In this document: one piece after another, positions 1 to 10,300 of the stretch | Position numbering within the stretch: the first letter of the stretch is position 1 | Layout of the letters: each line of letters opens with the position of its first letter | The notes under the pieces: model-generated | Database searches by the model: none | Seen by the model: the letters and a program-made list of their open reading frames with translations, nothing else | What the model was told of the DNA's origin: nothing | Position numbers and translations under genes: made by a program | NCBI GenBank assembly: GCA_022818135.1 | Contig: JAFMSR010000002.1 | Span: forward strand, 29,464,149-29,528,148 | Origin: Saxidomus purpurata | Taxonomy: Eukaryota; Mollusca; Bivalvia; Venerida; Veneridae | Length of the DNA stretch: 64,000 nucleotides | Direction of reading: 5' to 3'

Positions 1-2175
1 CTCTATGTGTATAAAGAAGTTTTGCCTCTGATTTTGGTTTGGTTTGTCAAAGCATTTCTACGGTTCGACAGCAAGGCAGTATATGTAGTCTGAAATTACA
101 CCAGTGGTCGCGTGTAAATATTTTACATTGATTTGAAAATAAATGTTCCGTTATCTGACAAAAGGTGCCTTATAATCCAACCGTTAAATGAATTTAAAAG
201 ATGTGCAAGTTACTGTAATATTAGCTTTTCAGTTCAAAGTCCCAGACACACAATTACAAGTAGCTCTTATTTTACCAAGTCAAATCTCTTACATGCGAAA
301 ATGTTCGCACGGCATAGAACGCTCGACTATTCCCATTAGTTTTCAATATAACAAAATACCCTACAATGCATAACAGTCACTTACATACAGAGAACCTTCT
401 TCATTCATTTTAAAATGAAACTAGAGTTCAGGCCCCGATTATACGGAAATGATTATGTAATTACTCAGCAACATTCTCAACTTATTTCAACACTTCATAA
501 CTCCTTACATTTTTATTCCTTTATAGAATTCAAGTTTGTCAAAATTGTATTTACCCATTTATTACAATTATATACACTTGTCAGTACTTGTGCTGGAAAT
601 GTTGTTTTATAGCAAGTATTTTATTTAAATTAAGTAATTTTTTTTAAATTCTTGAGTTGTACTCAAATGGATGTTTCGCTATCTGAATTGCATTTAGTAT
701 TATACATCATTTTATTCTTTCAGCATGTTAATTTCATTAAGACATAGACTATCGTTAATAACAAATAATATCCTTAATTCTAGTAACAAATAGACTTTCA
801 AATAACGTACTAAGCTGAGCAATTACTTAAGTATTTTCGTGAAATCAGGGCCAGTACTTTTTTGATAAATGAAGGCGTAATTACACATTACGATCAAAGG
901 ACTTTATTTCAAATTGCTTTTAAAAGTCATTCAATAAAATGTGTTTAGCCAATATAAAAGTCAGACTTTTTTTTCACCAATAATTAAAAATCTCACATCT
1001 CACATATATGTTAATCAAAAGATGGCACATGCAAAAAATAAAACTGGTTCAGCGGTTACTTAAAAAACATTAATCAGCAATTATATTTGTTTGTATTTTG
1101 ATATTTATAATCGTTTCTTTCATACATAAGTCTGAGTGATATACATTTCTGTCCCATATTTCCACAGGTGTAAAATTGCAGCCTTTAATTGACCGTTGAT
1201 TAAGAGTGCAGGTGAATAGTACGAGACTTTGGTTGTGCAATGCTGGGGCTTCAAATTAAATATTTTGAGGGATATGGCAAATGGATGAAACAAATAACGC
1301 AATTCTTTGATAAATATCTAGATTTTATTCATATATCAGATAATAAGTAAAACATTTCAATGAATTAACATTTCACACAAACATCACGCAAATTAAATAG
1401 CTCAAGCATAACTTAGAAAACAAATAATGGTACAATTTTTAATTACAGTCAAAATGCTGTATTAGCTTATGACCTGTAAAGTATTATCATTTCAGAATCA
1501 TTTCTTCAAAAAGGTAACGTTCAAAATATTTATACTCCATCAACTACATTTATATCTTTGAGGTATAATTGTGATTCTAACAGGTTCGCAGATGTTAGTA
1601 ACACCGACTGTAACATAATGAACTATAAACAAAAAAACCTCCCAAAGTCATTTTTTGGCTTAATATTATTTTCTAAAACTTTTCGTACGAGTCAAATATC
1701 ATATATTCTATCATATTTATATGTATTTAATACAATCAAGTATATAGAACGCTTGTACTAAGTAGATTCCGGTAATCGAAAACCGATTCCGGTAGATTCC
1801 GGTAATGAAGTCGATTCCGGTATTCACTGTAACCGTCTGAAATTCCCTGTAACTCAAACGTTAAGTATAACGTTTCATAATACATTTAAGTGAAGAGTCC
1901 TTCATTCTTACGTGGTAAATGTCATAATTGTTATGTTTATCTTTTAAAATGCGTTATGGGGCTTTTGTATTCTTATCCCACCGAGACGACATTATCCGAG
2001 GCTATGGTATCAAACTGTTACATGATATGATATTGGCTATTGCAAATATGTATCGATATGCATCATATTTTGAGAAAGGTATATCATTACACCTCTAATG
2101 TTCAGACTTCACTCAATTTATAAATGCCCTCCATGTTCCCTGGATTTCGTAGAGAACGCTCTTAGTTGCACTGTA
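1..2175. other. AT-rich intergenic DNA, no gene recognised
   Basis: Only short chance open frames on both strands. A small direct repeat of GATTCCGGTA occurs four times between about 1763 and 1825. No conserved protein or RNA gene was recognised. Confidence 0.6.
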
Positions 2176-2181
2176 TCAACA

Positions 2182-2347
2182 CAGGGCTAGCACTGGCCCA
2201 TTTTTTCTTTGAGCCATTTTTCCATGTAGCACTGTTGGCATAGCACACAAAACAGTCCTTTCTTTAAAAGTTGTTGCCAATTCAATTTCTATTGAGCCAA
2301 TTTAACTTTTTTGTAGCCAATTTTGGCTAATACCAGAGCTATCCCTG
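2182..2347. mobile_element. Small hAT-like non-autonomous element with 6-bp target duplication
   Basis: The ends CAGGGCTAGCACTGG and (reverse complement of the right end) CAGGGATAGCTCTGG form a 15-bp terminal inverted repeat with two mismatches. TCAACA flanks both sides (2176-2181 and 2348-2353). At 166 bp it cannot code for a transposase. CAGGG ends suggest the hAT superfamily; 6-bp duplications are described for some hAT groups. Confidence 0.7.
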
Positions 2348-2353
2348 TCAACA

Positions 2354-3377
2354 CCTGTCCTTGAGCGGGTACGAATTAAAACGGGACGAATCGAGAATAT
2401 CATTGAAAGAGTGTAAAAATTTTACTCGTGTGACAAATATACAAACGGAAAGTAAACGGTACAAAAGACACACTTACTAAGAAATCTTCCGAAGGATCGC
2501 AAAACATATTTCTGTTCCGTATCACATGAATGTTTGAATTAATCCTTACGAAACTTATCTTTCTCCATACCAAGATGCGGCACGCTTGATTTGATTACTT
2601 GGTTGTATTACATGTTTCTATTTTTAATCGAATACTCGCCCCACTCTCCCTGCGGATTACAGATGGAAGAGCGTTGTGGTGTTGGTAAGGAAATAGTAAC
2701 TAGATGTAGTGAATCAGTGTGGTCTATTAATTTAAAAAAGAAGATAAACTGCTAATGGGCTGTATTTATAGGAGTCCTACTATTGCTTATGACAAAAGGG
2801 TTGTGATGCCGCTAAATTTTGTTATTCTGACAAATTGTAAGAGGCGGCATTTGTGTTCTACTTAACACCCATCTAGTTTCTCTGTTTGGATCTAGCGAGA
2901 AACTCCTGCAACTTCGAGCATTTCTAACTGTTAACTTTTAATCATCACAATTTTTCAAACTTAATGTTTTTCTTTTTTGTCGAAGGGTAGTTTGCATCGA
3001 CATTTTGGGTTCATACAGCAATTTTCAAATTGTATTGACACAGGTTACCCTGTTAAGAAATGTTGACTTCTTTAGGGCTAGTGTGAAACAGAAATATATT
3101 GGAACACAAAGCAGAGGGAAATTTAACAGCCATGCAATGCGACAGGGGCCCAATTTTTCTGCACTTAAAATGATTGTATTCGTAGCTGATGCTGCTGATG
3201 ATTATGGTAATACCGATAATATTACATAATTACAATACACTATAAAATGAAAATACTCAAGCAAGTCCTTTTGTACTCCATGAAAATACAAATTAAGTAC
3301 ATGTACATAAATGCCAATGTCAGCTAGACATTATTTTTACATGTTTTATTTCACTTTTCAAGTTTTGCAATTTTTTA
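2354..3377. other. Intergenic, no feature recognised
   Basis: AT-rich sequence without convincing coding potential. A 74-codon open frame at 3005-3229 (+) matches nothing I know and has no splice or codon evidence. Confidence 0.5.
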
Positions 3378-3740
3378 TTGTGTTTTTATCTTCTGTTTTC
3401 AATGAATTGTGAATCCAACATAATATTTTCAATCAAAGGATCTCTTCGATCAAATAGACATCTGCCTAGGGGTATAAAATCTGCCAATAATGGTCCCTGT
3501 GAATCTCTGTTTATGCGACAAGGGTGGATCCTGGCCGAAGCATACAAAGGTCAGCGTTGTCTGAACCAGAATGAGCCTGTGCAAAGAACGTGGCCTATTA
3601 GAATGTACAACCAATACACGGGTGGGGTTAACGACGGAGCTTTTGTAACGCCGGACGAAAGACCTTCAAAGTGTGCTTTTGTTTTTCATAGAATTAATAT
3701 TTTGAATCAATACATCGACATTTTCAAACTACATACATAA
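3378..3740 (+). other. Unrecognised open frame, possible orphan exon
   Basis: A 120-codon frame whose middle (about 3440-3690) is less AT-biased than its surroundings and reads like protein: GSLRSNRHLPRGIKSAN, SLFMRQGWILAEAYKGQ, TWPIRMYNQYTGGVND, FVTPDERPSKCAFVF. No family is recognised. The first 30 residues look like read-through of non-coding DNA. It could be one exon of a gene reaching beyond the window, an old transposon fragment, or chance. Confidence 0.25.
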
Positions 3741-4225
3741 TTCGTCAATTTATCAAACACGAAATCGAATTGTATTCGTTCGGTTGACCATCTCCTTAAA
3801 ATTGAATATGAATCACACATTCCTTGACACCCTAACAGCTACATACCTGTTCTCCATTCATGAATGGTATATATCTACTAAGACTACTGATACCCCTATT
3901 TTCAAAAAAGGCGGACATTGTACGGCTAGCAATTGTCTTCATGTATCTTTGACTTCTGCAAAGGCATTGAGTACATACGTTTTTTGGTTCTCAAGGTTTG
4001 CTTTTTATATATTTATACACGAGCATTTTTGTGTTTTACATACCATGCCTTTTGTTTCCATTGCGTGTATTAGAGATTCACTTAGCAGGGATTACTTTTA
4101 TTTACACTGTCCTGTGACTTTGGAACATGGTGGGGGTAAGAGTGAGGTTGGGTGGCGCACCATAAACCGGTTTAAGCTCCCCCAGTGGTGTTTTTGCCAC
4201 GACCGTTCCAAAGGGGCCTCACTGT
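3741..4225. other. Intergenic, nothing recognised
   Basis: Open frames here are short and compositionally noisy. No repeat boundary or conserved motif was identified. Confidence 0.4.
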
Positions 4226-4440
4226 GTTCTTTTTATTGTTCGTTTTGTCCTCGTGTGTTTGCTTTGTGTGCTAGTTGTGTTGGTAGTTATGTTTGTGTGT
4301 GTACATGATTTGTGTGTGTGTCGTGAGTGTGTGCGTGTGGTGTGCGTGTGCGTTGTGTGTGTGTTGGAGGTGTGCACTTCCTGGGTGCTGTGGGGCTACG
4401 TTTTGGGGAGGCTGCGTTTTTGGTACGTGGCATTCCCTGT
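4226..4440. repeat. Imperfect (TG)n-rich low-complexity tract
   Basis: Strand-biased G/T sequence dominated by TGTGTG with interruptions (GTGCGTG, GTGGTG). It creates cysteine/valine-rich frames on + and histidine/threonine-rich frames on -, none of which is a gene. Confidence 0.8.
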
Positions 4441-4718
4441 TTAAAAAAGGCGATATTATTTTTGTTTTTTTTGTTTGTTTGTATTGCATGTTAATTATTT
4501 CAATATAGTGGCCAGTAACACTTTTGATCATTTTGATCCACATAATATCTTGGTAGAAAATCAACATGGCTTTCATTCACGAAGATCAAATGAAACGCAG
4601 TTGTAATGTTTCCTGCATGAGCTTACTATTTCCATTAAACGGGACCAAGTTGATGTTGCTATAATGCATTAAACTTGATGGGATCAGGGGGAAGATACAT
4701 GCATAGATTTAAGCTTTT

Positions 4719-5233
4719 TAACCAGGTTTTCCGAAGGAAAAATCCTGGTTATTAGATTGAGGTACGTCGGCGGGCGGGCGTGCGGGCGTAAACAATTTCT
4801 TCTGTGCGCAACTCCTACATTTCTCAACGGATTTCAACCAAACTTTCACAGAAGTATTGTCATGAAGTGCCCTGGCGCATATTGTCGGGGTTTTGTGATT
4901 TGGTCATTTTTGACATAATTATGGCCCTTTGTTTGTTTTTTCAAATATGTAATTCTTCTGTGCGCAACTCCTTCTACACTTCTCAAGGGATTTCAACCAA
5001 ACTTTCACAGAATTATTGTCACCAAGTGCCCTGGCGCATATTGTCGGGGTTTTGTGATTTGATCATTTTTGACAGAATTATGGGCCTTTGTTTTTTTCCA
5101 CATAATGTAATATATTTTACACATGTAATATACAGAAGAAGACCTTTGTTTCTTTTTCACATTATGTATATCTACTGACTTTAAAAACACATTTGCGCTC
5201 GGCCAGCAGACTGGAAAATGAAGACCTGGTTTT
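4719..5233. mobile_element. AACCAGGTTTTC element with two 156-bp tandem core units
   Basis: The left end AACCAGGTTTTCC pairs with the right end GAAGACCTGGTTTT as an imperfect inverted repeat. Inside, a 156-bp unit beginning TCTGTGCGCAACTCC starts at 4801 and again at 4957. A GC-rich CGGCGGGCGGGCG block precedes the units. Non-coding. The layout resembles tandem-core elements described in molluscs (pearl-like). Confidence 0.6.
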
Positions 5234-5342
5234 GTGACAATTTCCTGTCACTTGTCTGGTAATAGAACACAGGCAGCTGTTGTAGGAAGGGCAATTTCAT
5301 CAGAACCACTGTGGATTCAAGAATTCTCCAAGCTTTCGTTCT

Positions 5343-5600
5343 ATGTCCTCTTCCTTTGCTTCTTCTTTTATTGACCTTCCTTCAAGTTTTGTACTTAGTG
5401 TTCGACTCTTTGCTGACGACTGTATTTTATATCGGGAAATTCGCTCAGCTAGAGATGCCCGTATAATGCAGCCTAGGACCCGAACAGCCTTGAAGAGTGG
5501 GAGAAGGATGGAGGATGTCCTTCAACGTGAACAAGTATGTCACGTATGTCACAAAGTCTCAGCAAACCGGCATGACCAGCTACACTCTCCATAATACTAG
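5343..5600 (+). pseudogene. Decayed non-LTR retrotransposon reverse-transcriptase fragment
   Basis: The frame reads IDLPSSFVLSVRLFADDCIL then YREIRSARDA, the FADD-box core of a non-LTR reverse transcriptase. After a frame shift near 5475, DLNSLEEWEK-like and NKCHV-like segments appear, as in jockey/CR1-type elements, again interrupted. Shifts and stops show that it is dead. Neither the start of the element nor its endonuclease domain is recognisable. Confidence 0.7.
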
Positions 5601-5996
5601 TAAGTCAATGTCAACAGTTCAACAAACCGCATACCTCAGTTTCAAACTCTTTTGAAATCTCTCACATAAACAAGAAAACCAGTGAAGCCAGCCAAAGCCT
5701 AGAGCAGAATACAAATCCATAGACTGACACACTTTGGAATACAGTTCTTCAGTTTTTATGCCATTTCAGGTGACCGACTGATATTTAAAAAATCCACAAT
5801 GTACAAAGATGAGCGGCGAGATTTGTCACAAACAACTACTCCAAATCTCCAGGTACTGTATCAGAGATTCTTAACCAACTGAACCGGGAATCCTTTGAAA
5901 GAAGAAGGCAGACCATCCCGTCTCAGCCTCCTTTATAAAATTAATTATGGTCTAGCTGATATTTCAATTATAACTCATAAAAAAACTTATTTATTT

Positions 5997-6172
5997 TAGC
6001 TCGATTGCAAAGAAAGCTTGTAGCTTATCGAGTCACTTTCGAGTCCGCTTCCTGAAAAAAACCTAGTACTGGTGTCATATGAGGATGTACGGTCGTGACC
6101 CCCAGTGGGGCTCGAACCCGCAACCTCCTGGATAGAGACAGACACCTTAACCTCTACACTACCACTTCCCTT
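5997..6172 (-). mobile_element. tRNA-derived SINE
   Basis: Read on the minus strand, a tRNA-like head begins GGGAAGTGGTAGTGTAGAGG, with an A-box-like TGGTAGTGTAGAGG and a B box GGGTTCGAGCC. A body follows (GACACCAGTACTAGG, GGACTCGAAAGTGACTCG) and a tail near ATCGAGCTAAAATAAATAAG. The same body recurs without its head at 10465-10580. Confidence 0.75.
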
Positions 6173-6262
6173 ATCACTGTATAAAGTTTTCTTTTATAAA
6201 TTTTTACACTCGTTTTTAAAAATCTATATAATTATCACATTTTGCTAAGAGTCAACTAGTAT

Positions 6263-6515
6263 ATTATAAGGGCGAAGCCCGGCCATAGGTAAACGTATGT
6301 ACGAGCATTTAATTGAATGCTGAAAGCAATAAAATAAGTGATTTGTCATCTACCCATGCAACATTGGAAAGTGTCGACTCCTGGACGGATACGATAACAT
6401 ACTGATAACACTGCACCGTCTATATAAACTTCCGCTGCAAATTTTGATTACAAAGTGAAGTCATTTATTTAAAGAAATTGTGACGTCGTTACGTGTCAGC
6501 CATTTTTGTTTTAAA
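6263..6515 (+). repeat. Left arm of an inverted repeat around MAD2L1 exon 1
   Basis: Read in reverse complement, this segment matches 8250-8510 over about 230 bp with small gaps. Shared blocks include TTTGCAGCGGAAGTT, CGTCCAGG, ACAAATCAC, ATTGCTTTCAG and GTTTACCTATGG. The arm ends at GGGCGAAGCCC. It is probably one of two inverted copies of a mobile element. Confidence 0.75.
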
Positions 6516-6965
6516 AAACGCAACACTTTTCCGTTGAATGCAGGTTTGTTCTTTGAAATGTAAATAGATCCTATTTATACACATTCCTAAAGTTTGATGC
6601 TCTTTCTTGTGACGCCATAAAAAGCACCATTTCCTATCGCAATCAATCCTTGATTCATAACTCTATGGATATTCGGTACCAATGATTTTCGTAACCTGGA
6701 CCGTTTTGGCGTCCCCTGAAAATTCGTACCATTTCTTAAAATGAAATTCCTGTTATCGCACGATATATGTATTTGCCTATTTTCATGTTAATATACATTA
6801 ATTACTTGGCCGTCTTTTTGCAGATAACCTTTTTCTCCCCTTTTTGACAAAAGAACTCTCTTCTACTGTGATATAAAACCAAATAAAAAAAACACGAGAG
6901 TGGTTTAAGCACCTATGTACGCTGGGAACGCGTGTCTTGTCTGCAAGCTAGCACACCTATCTTTT

Positions 6966-7110
6966 GACTATATATATATATTGGCATTTTTAAACAATTT
7001 TGCTAAATAATCATAATCGTTGGACAAAACTCCCTATATTTTCAAATTTTGTTAGGTACCACTGTACCAGTATGCACGGGAGTCATACTGGGGTATTGGC
7101 AAGTTCACAA
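6966..7110 (+). repeat. Dispersed repeat, copy 1 (MAD2L1 promoter region)
   Basis: About 145 bp similar to 62068-62220. Shared blocks are CTATATATATA, GCTAAATAATCATAA, TATTTTCAAATTTTGTTA, GGGAGTCATACTGG and TTGGCAAGTTCAC. Origin unknown; not recognisably coding. Confidence 0.6.
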
Positions 7111-7255
7111 GAAGAAAAATCCTACGGTCTGCCTGGACTTTAAACATTAAAAAAATTAGTGATTTTAACCCTGGCGTGAATATAGTAGTATGTGACCGAC
7201 TTTTAGCGAAACATATTTTTTCGACTTATAACGAGCTCCGACCGGCTTGATTTTT

Positions 7256-7263
7256 GCGGGAAA
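7256..7263 (-). promoter_or_regulatory. Putative E2F site in the MAD2L1 proximal promoter
   Basis: GCGGGAAA on the + strand (TTTCCCGC on the minus strand) lies 52 nt upstream of the MAD2L1 start codon, inside TTTTTGCGGGAAATTAG. It matches the E2F consensus exactly. MAD2 is an established E2F target in mammals, which makes the site plausible. Function here is inference. Confidence 0.45.
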
Positions 7264-7314
7264 TTAGAACGGGAAAACAAACAAAATCTTTAATTATCTG
7301 CATTTTTCGTAGTG

Positions 7315-7384
7315 ATGGCAGCTACTGCTACTAAAAACGCAATTACTCTGAAAGGCTCAACAGAAATCGTTGCTGAATTTTTCG
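7315..7384 (+). CDS. MAD2L1: MAD2L1 coding exon 1
   Basis: Carries the start codon and 23 codons (MAATATKNAITLKG...EFF) plus one base of the next codon; donor G|GTAATG. Too short to stand out as an open frame, but it joins in phase 1 to exon 2 to give EFF-DYGINSILY, the conserved MAD2 junction. An inverted repeat surrounds it. Confidence 0.93.
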
Positions 7385-10300
7385 GTAATGTCAAAAATAT
7401 TTGCTGTTTTAAGACACAAATAGACTGAGCAGTGAGCACATCTCCCTGGAATCGCGGGTTCACTGGTATCGCGCGCAGGCACTTGGTTGTTACCTCGCTT
7501 GAATTTATAAGACTGAACTGTAATAATATGAAAATAGGCAAAACCTATATCGGGCGAAAGGATAACAGTAATTTATCTTTAAAAATGTTATGAATTTTCA
7601 GGGCCCAGGGCACATGTAATGTAGAGGCTAGTGGGGTATTATATTGACTAACTCAAGTGCCTGTGGCCCAGGGGTCGCAAAAACGTTTGAAGTTACGAAA
7701 ATTATTGATATCGAATATCCATTGAATCATGAATCAAGGTGTTGACTGCTAAAAGAAATGTTTCTTTTTATCTCGTAACAAGAAAGGGTATCAAACTTTA
7801 GGAATGTGTACATAAATAGAATCTCTTTAACATTTCCAAAGTACAAACCTGCTGGGTGGTTGACTTTTTCAAAAAAATGGCTGACATTTATGACATCATA
7901 AATGGCGCATTTGCCAATCGGAACATCCCGGCAGATGCTTCGTTTGTAGGGTAACGGATCTGCTGAGGCTTCGTTGGTCATTTGCAGCGGAAGTTAAAAA
8001 GCGTATCTTAAAGTTTAGAATGTCAGGTGCGGGTGGGAGGACAATTTGAAACTTCATGGGTAATCACAAATCACATAATAATGCTTTCGTATTCAAGTAA
8101 GTACACTGCATATTAAACGGAAATGTGTTGCACTTTTTTCCCCCAAAAACAAAAATGGCATTGACATGTGTACATATGACGCTTACATCCCAAAAGACAA
8201 ACCTGCATTAAACGGAAATGTGTTGCATTCAAACGAAAGGCTGACCTTGAATGAGCCACATGCATTTGCCTAACACCTCGGCAGAATGCTTTGTTTGATG
8301 TAGGGTAACGGAATCTGCCGAGGACTTCCGATTGGTCATTTGCAGCGGAAGTTAAAAACGGTGCATCGTTATAAATATGTTTTCGTATCGTCCAGGTGCA
8401 GACAATTTGAAATCTTCCATGGGTAATCACAAATCACATAATTAATTGCTTTCAGTATTCAAGTAAATACTCGTACATATGTTTACCTATGGTTGGGCTT
8501 TGCTCAAAGGGCGCTTTGCGCCCTTCGTTCTTCCGCCCGTATAAAGAGAATGTATGAAAGCTGCTTTTTTTTTAAATTACGCAAGTCGGAAGACTGGTCA
8601 TCAGTTTTACATAGAACTGGCTCCCTGCGCTTGTGTTGTGTTTGCATAAGAGGATGGGAACCGTGTGCTGTGCCAGAAATGTTTTACCACACCCTTGCTT
8701 GTCCAAGGATTCCCCCTTTCAGTGAATTGTTTCCACAATTATTGTTAATACCCATTTTGTTGTAGTAAATATTATAGAAAACCTGTTTATTTAGGTCTAA
8801 ATTATTTACACCTCTAAGCTGTAACTCTTGACTTGGCATACATTTGTCATTTGTGGCAGGTGTGAAAAAACATGGTCTGTTACAAAGGATGACAAAATTA
8901 TATCGTCAATTTTAAAATTGTTTGCAAATCCAAGCCGTGTGACACCGCTGATTGAGTGACGTAACTTTATATGATTACTGTCTATTCTGAGTGAATATTA
9001 ATACAGAGATTTTGTATATCATGAGGCCTATAACATGCGTGTTCTACTGTTTGACACTTAGTGTTTTCTAATGGTTGAATTTTGTGCTCAAAAGTGCATA
9101 AATATGGAGAATAAATTGATTTTATCAAAAGTTATTGTGAGAAAATCATTTTTTGAAAAGTAAAGTCCTCTATTCAAAATTTGAGTGAATTTTTACAGAG
9201 TTTTTCTTAATGTGCGTGCTCTACTGGTTGCCATTTAGTATATTGATTTAATGTTACAAATTGACAGGCTGAGAATTTGCTCCTTTGAAGTGGCGCAATA
9301 TTTTTAGTACTCTGTACATTTTTAGTAATATGAAGAAAAAAAGTTTATACTAAAAAAAGATTCGATGGACCCAAATGTGGACACATTGAGTCAGTAAAGT
9401 ACTGCCATGCAAGTTTCTATAAATGCACATACCTCATCTTCCATTAATGGGATTTGAATATCAATCTCTTCCAGGGCATTAAAGAGGCACTCCCTACATC
9501 TAGCAGATTATATTCTCGAAACATAGATTATGTGTTCAATTAATGTAAAATGATAAATAAATGCCTCATTTTACCACAATCAATAATCAATATAGAGGCT
9601 TTCTGTAATAAATTGCATCCACCCATTAATTGTACAACAACAACTCTACATAGATTATTGAATGGTTTACAGTACTGCAGCATATTTTAAACCGCTGATT
9701 TTATAGATAATGACTGGGAATGCATAGCTGAAACTTTTAGATTCTATTATTTATGTTTTGGAGGTTATTTAGTTGACATCAGTTATAGGGTATGTCCCTT
9801 TAAGAGAAAAACAATGGTAACCATATTTACGTTTTATAAATTTAAGTAGTTGCCTGAAGTCCAAAAAACATAGTTTTTTCCTAGAAAAAGTCTGGGCTTC
9901 TATTTTTTGGCTCAACTATTCAAAGAATAGAGGCGCTATCATACTTGGCTTCTGTGTTTGTCACGCCTTTGTTGTTTTCTGAACCACACCACTGTTTTTC
10001 AAAATCATGACAGAGTCGAGTCAGCTGTCTTACCAACAGCTCTTGCTTTTCTTGGAATATAATGAAATGACTGCAGGATAGCAGTAAGTTGACTATCTAC
10101 ATGTATGTTAAATTGAAGGCCATGTAAAATTGTATATATATTTCAGACTATGGCATTAACAGTATTCTGTATCAGAGGGGTATTTATCCGCCTGAAACCT
10201 TCACAAGAGTGCAGAAATACGGACTCACCCTGCTGATTAGTACAGATGATGCTATAAAGAAATATTTAGCGCAAGTGATATCACAGATCAAAGGTAATAA

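Noticed and set aside
4253..4576. Cys/Val-rich and His/Thr-rich peptides
   Set aside because: Products of a TG-rich low-complexity tract, not genes.
8493..8765. 90-codon open frame after the inverted repeat
   Set aside because: It begins inside the repeat arm (GGGCTTTGCTC...) and shows no family resemblance.
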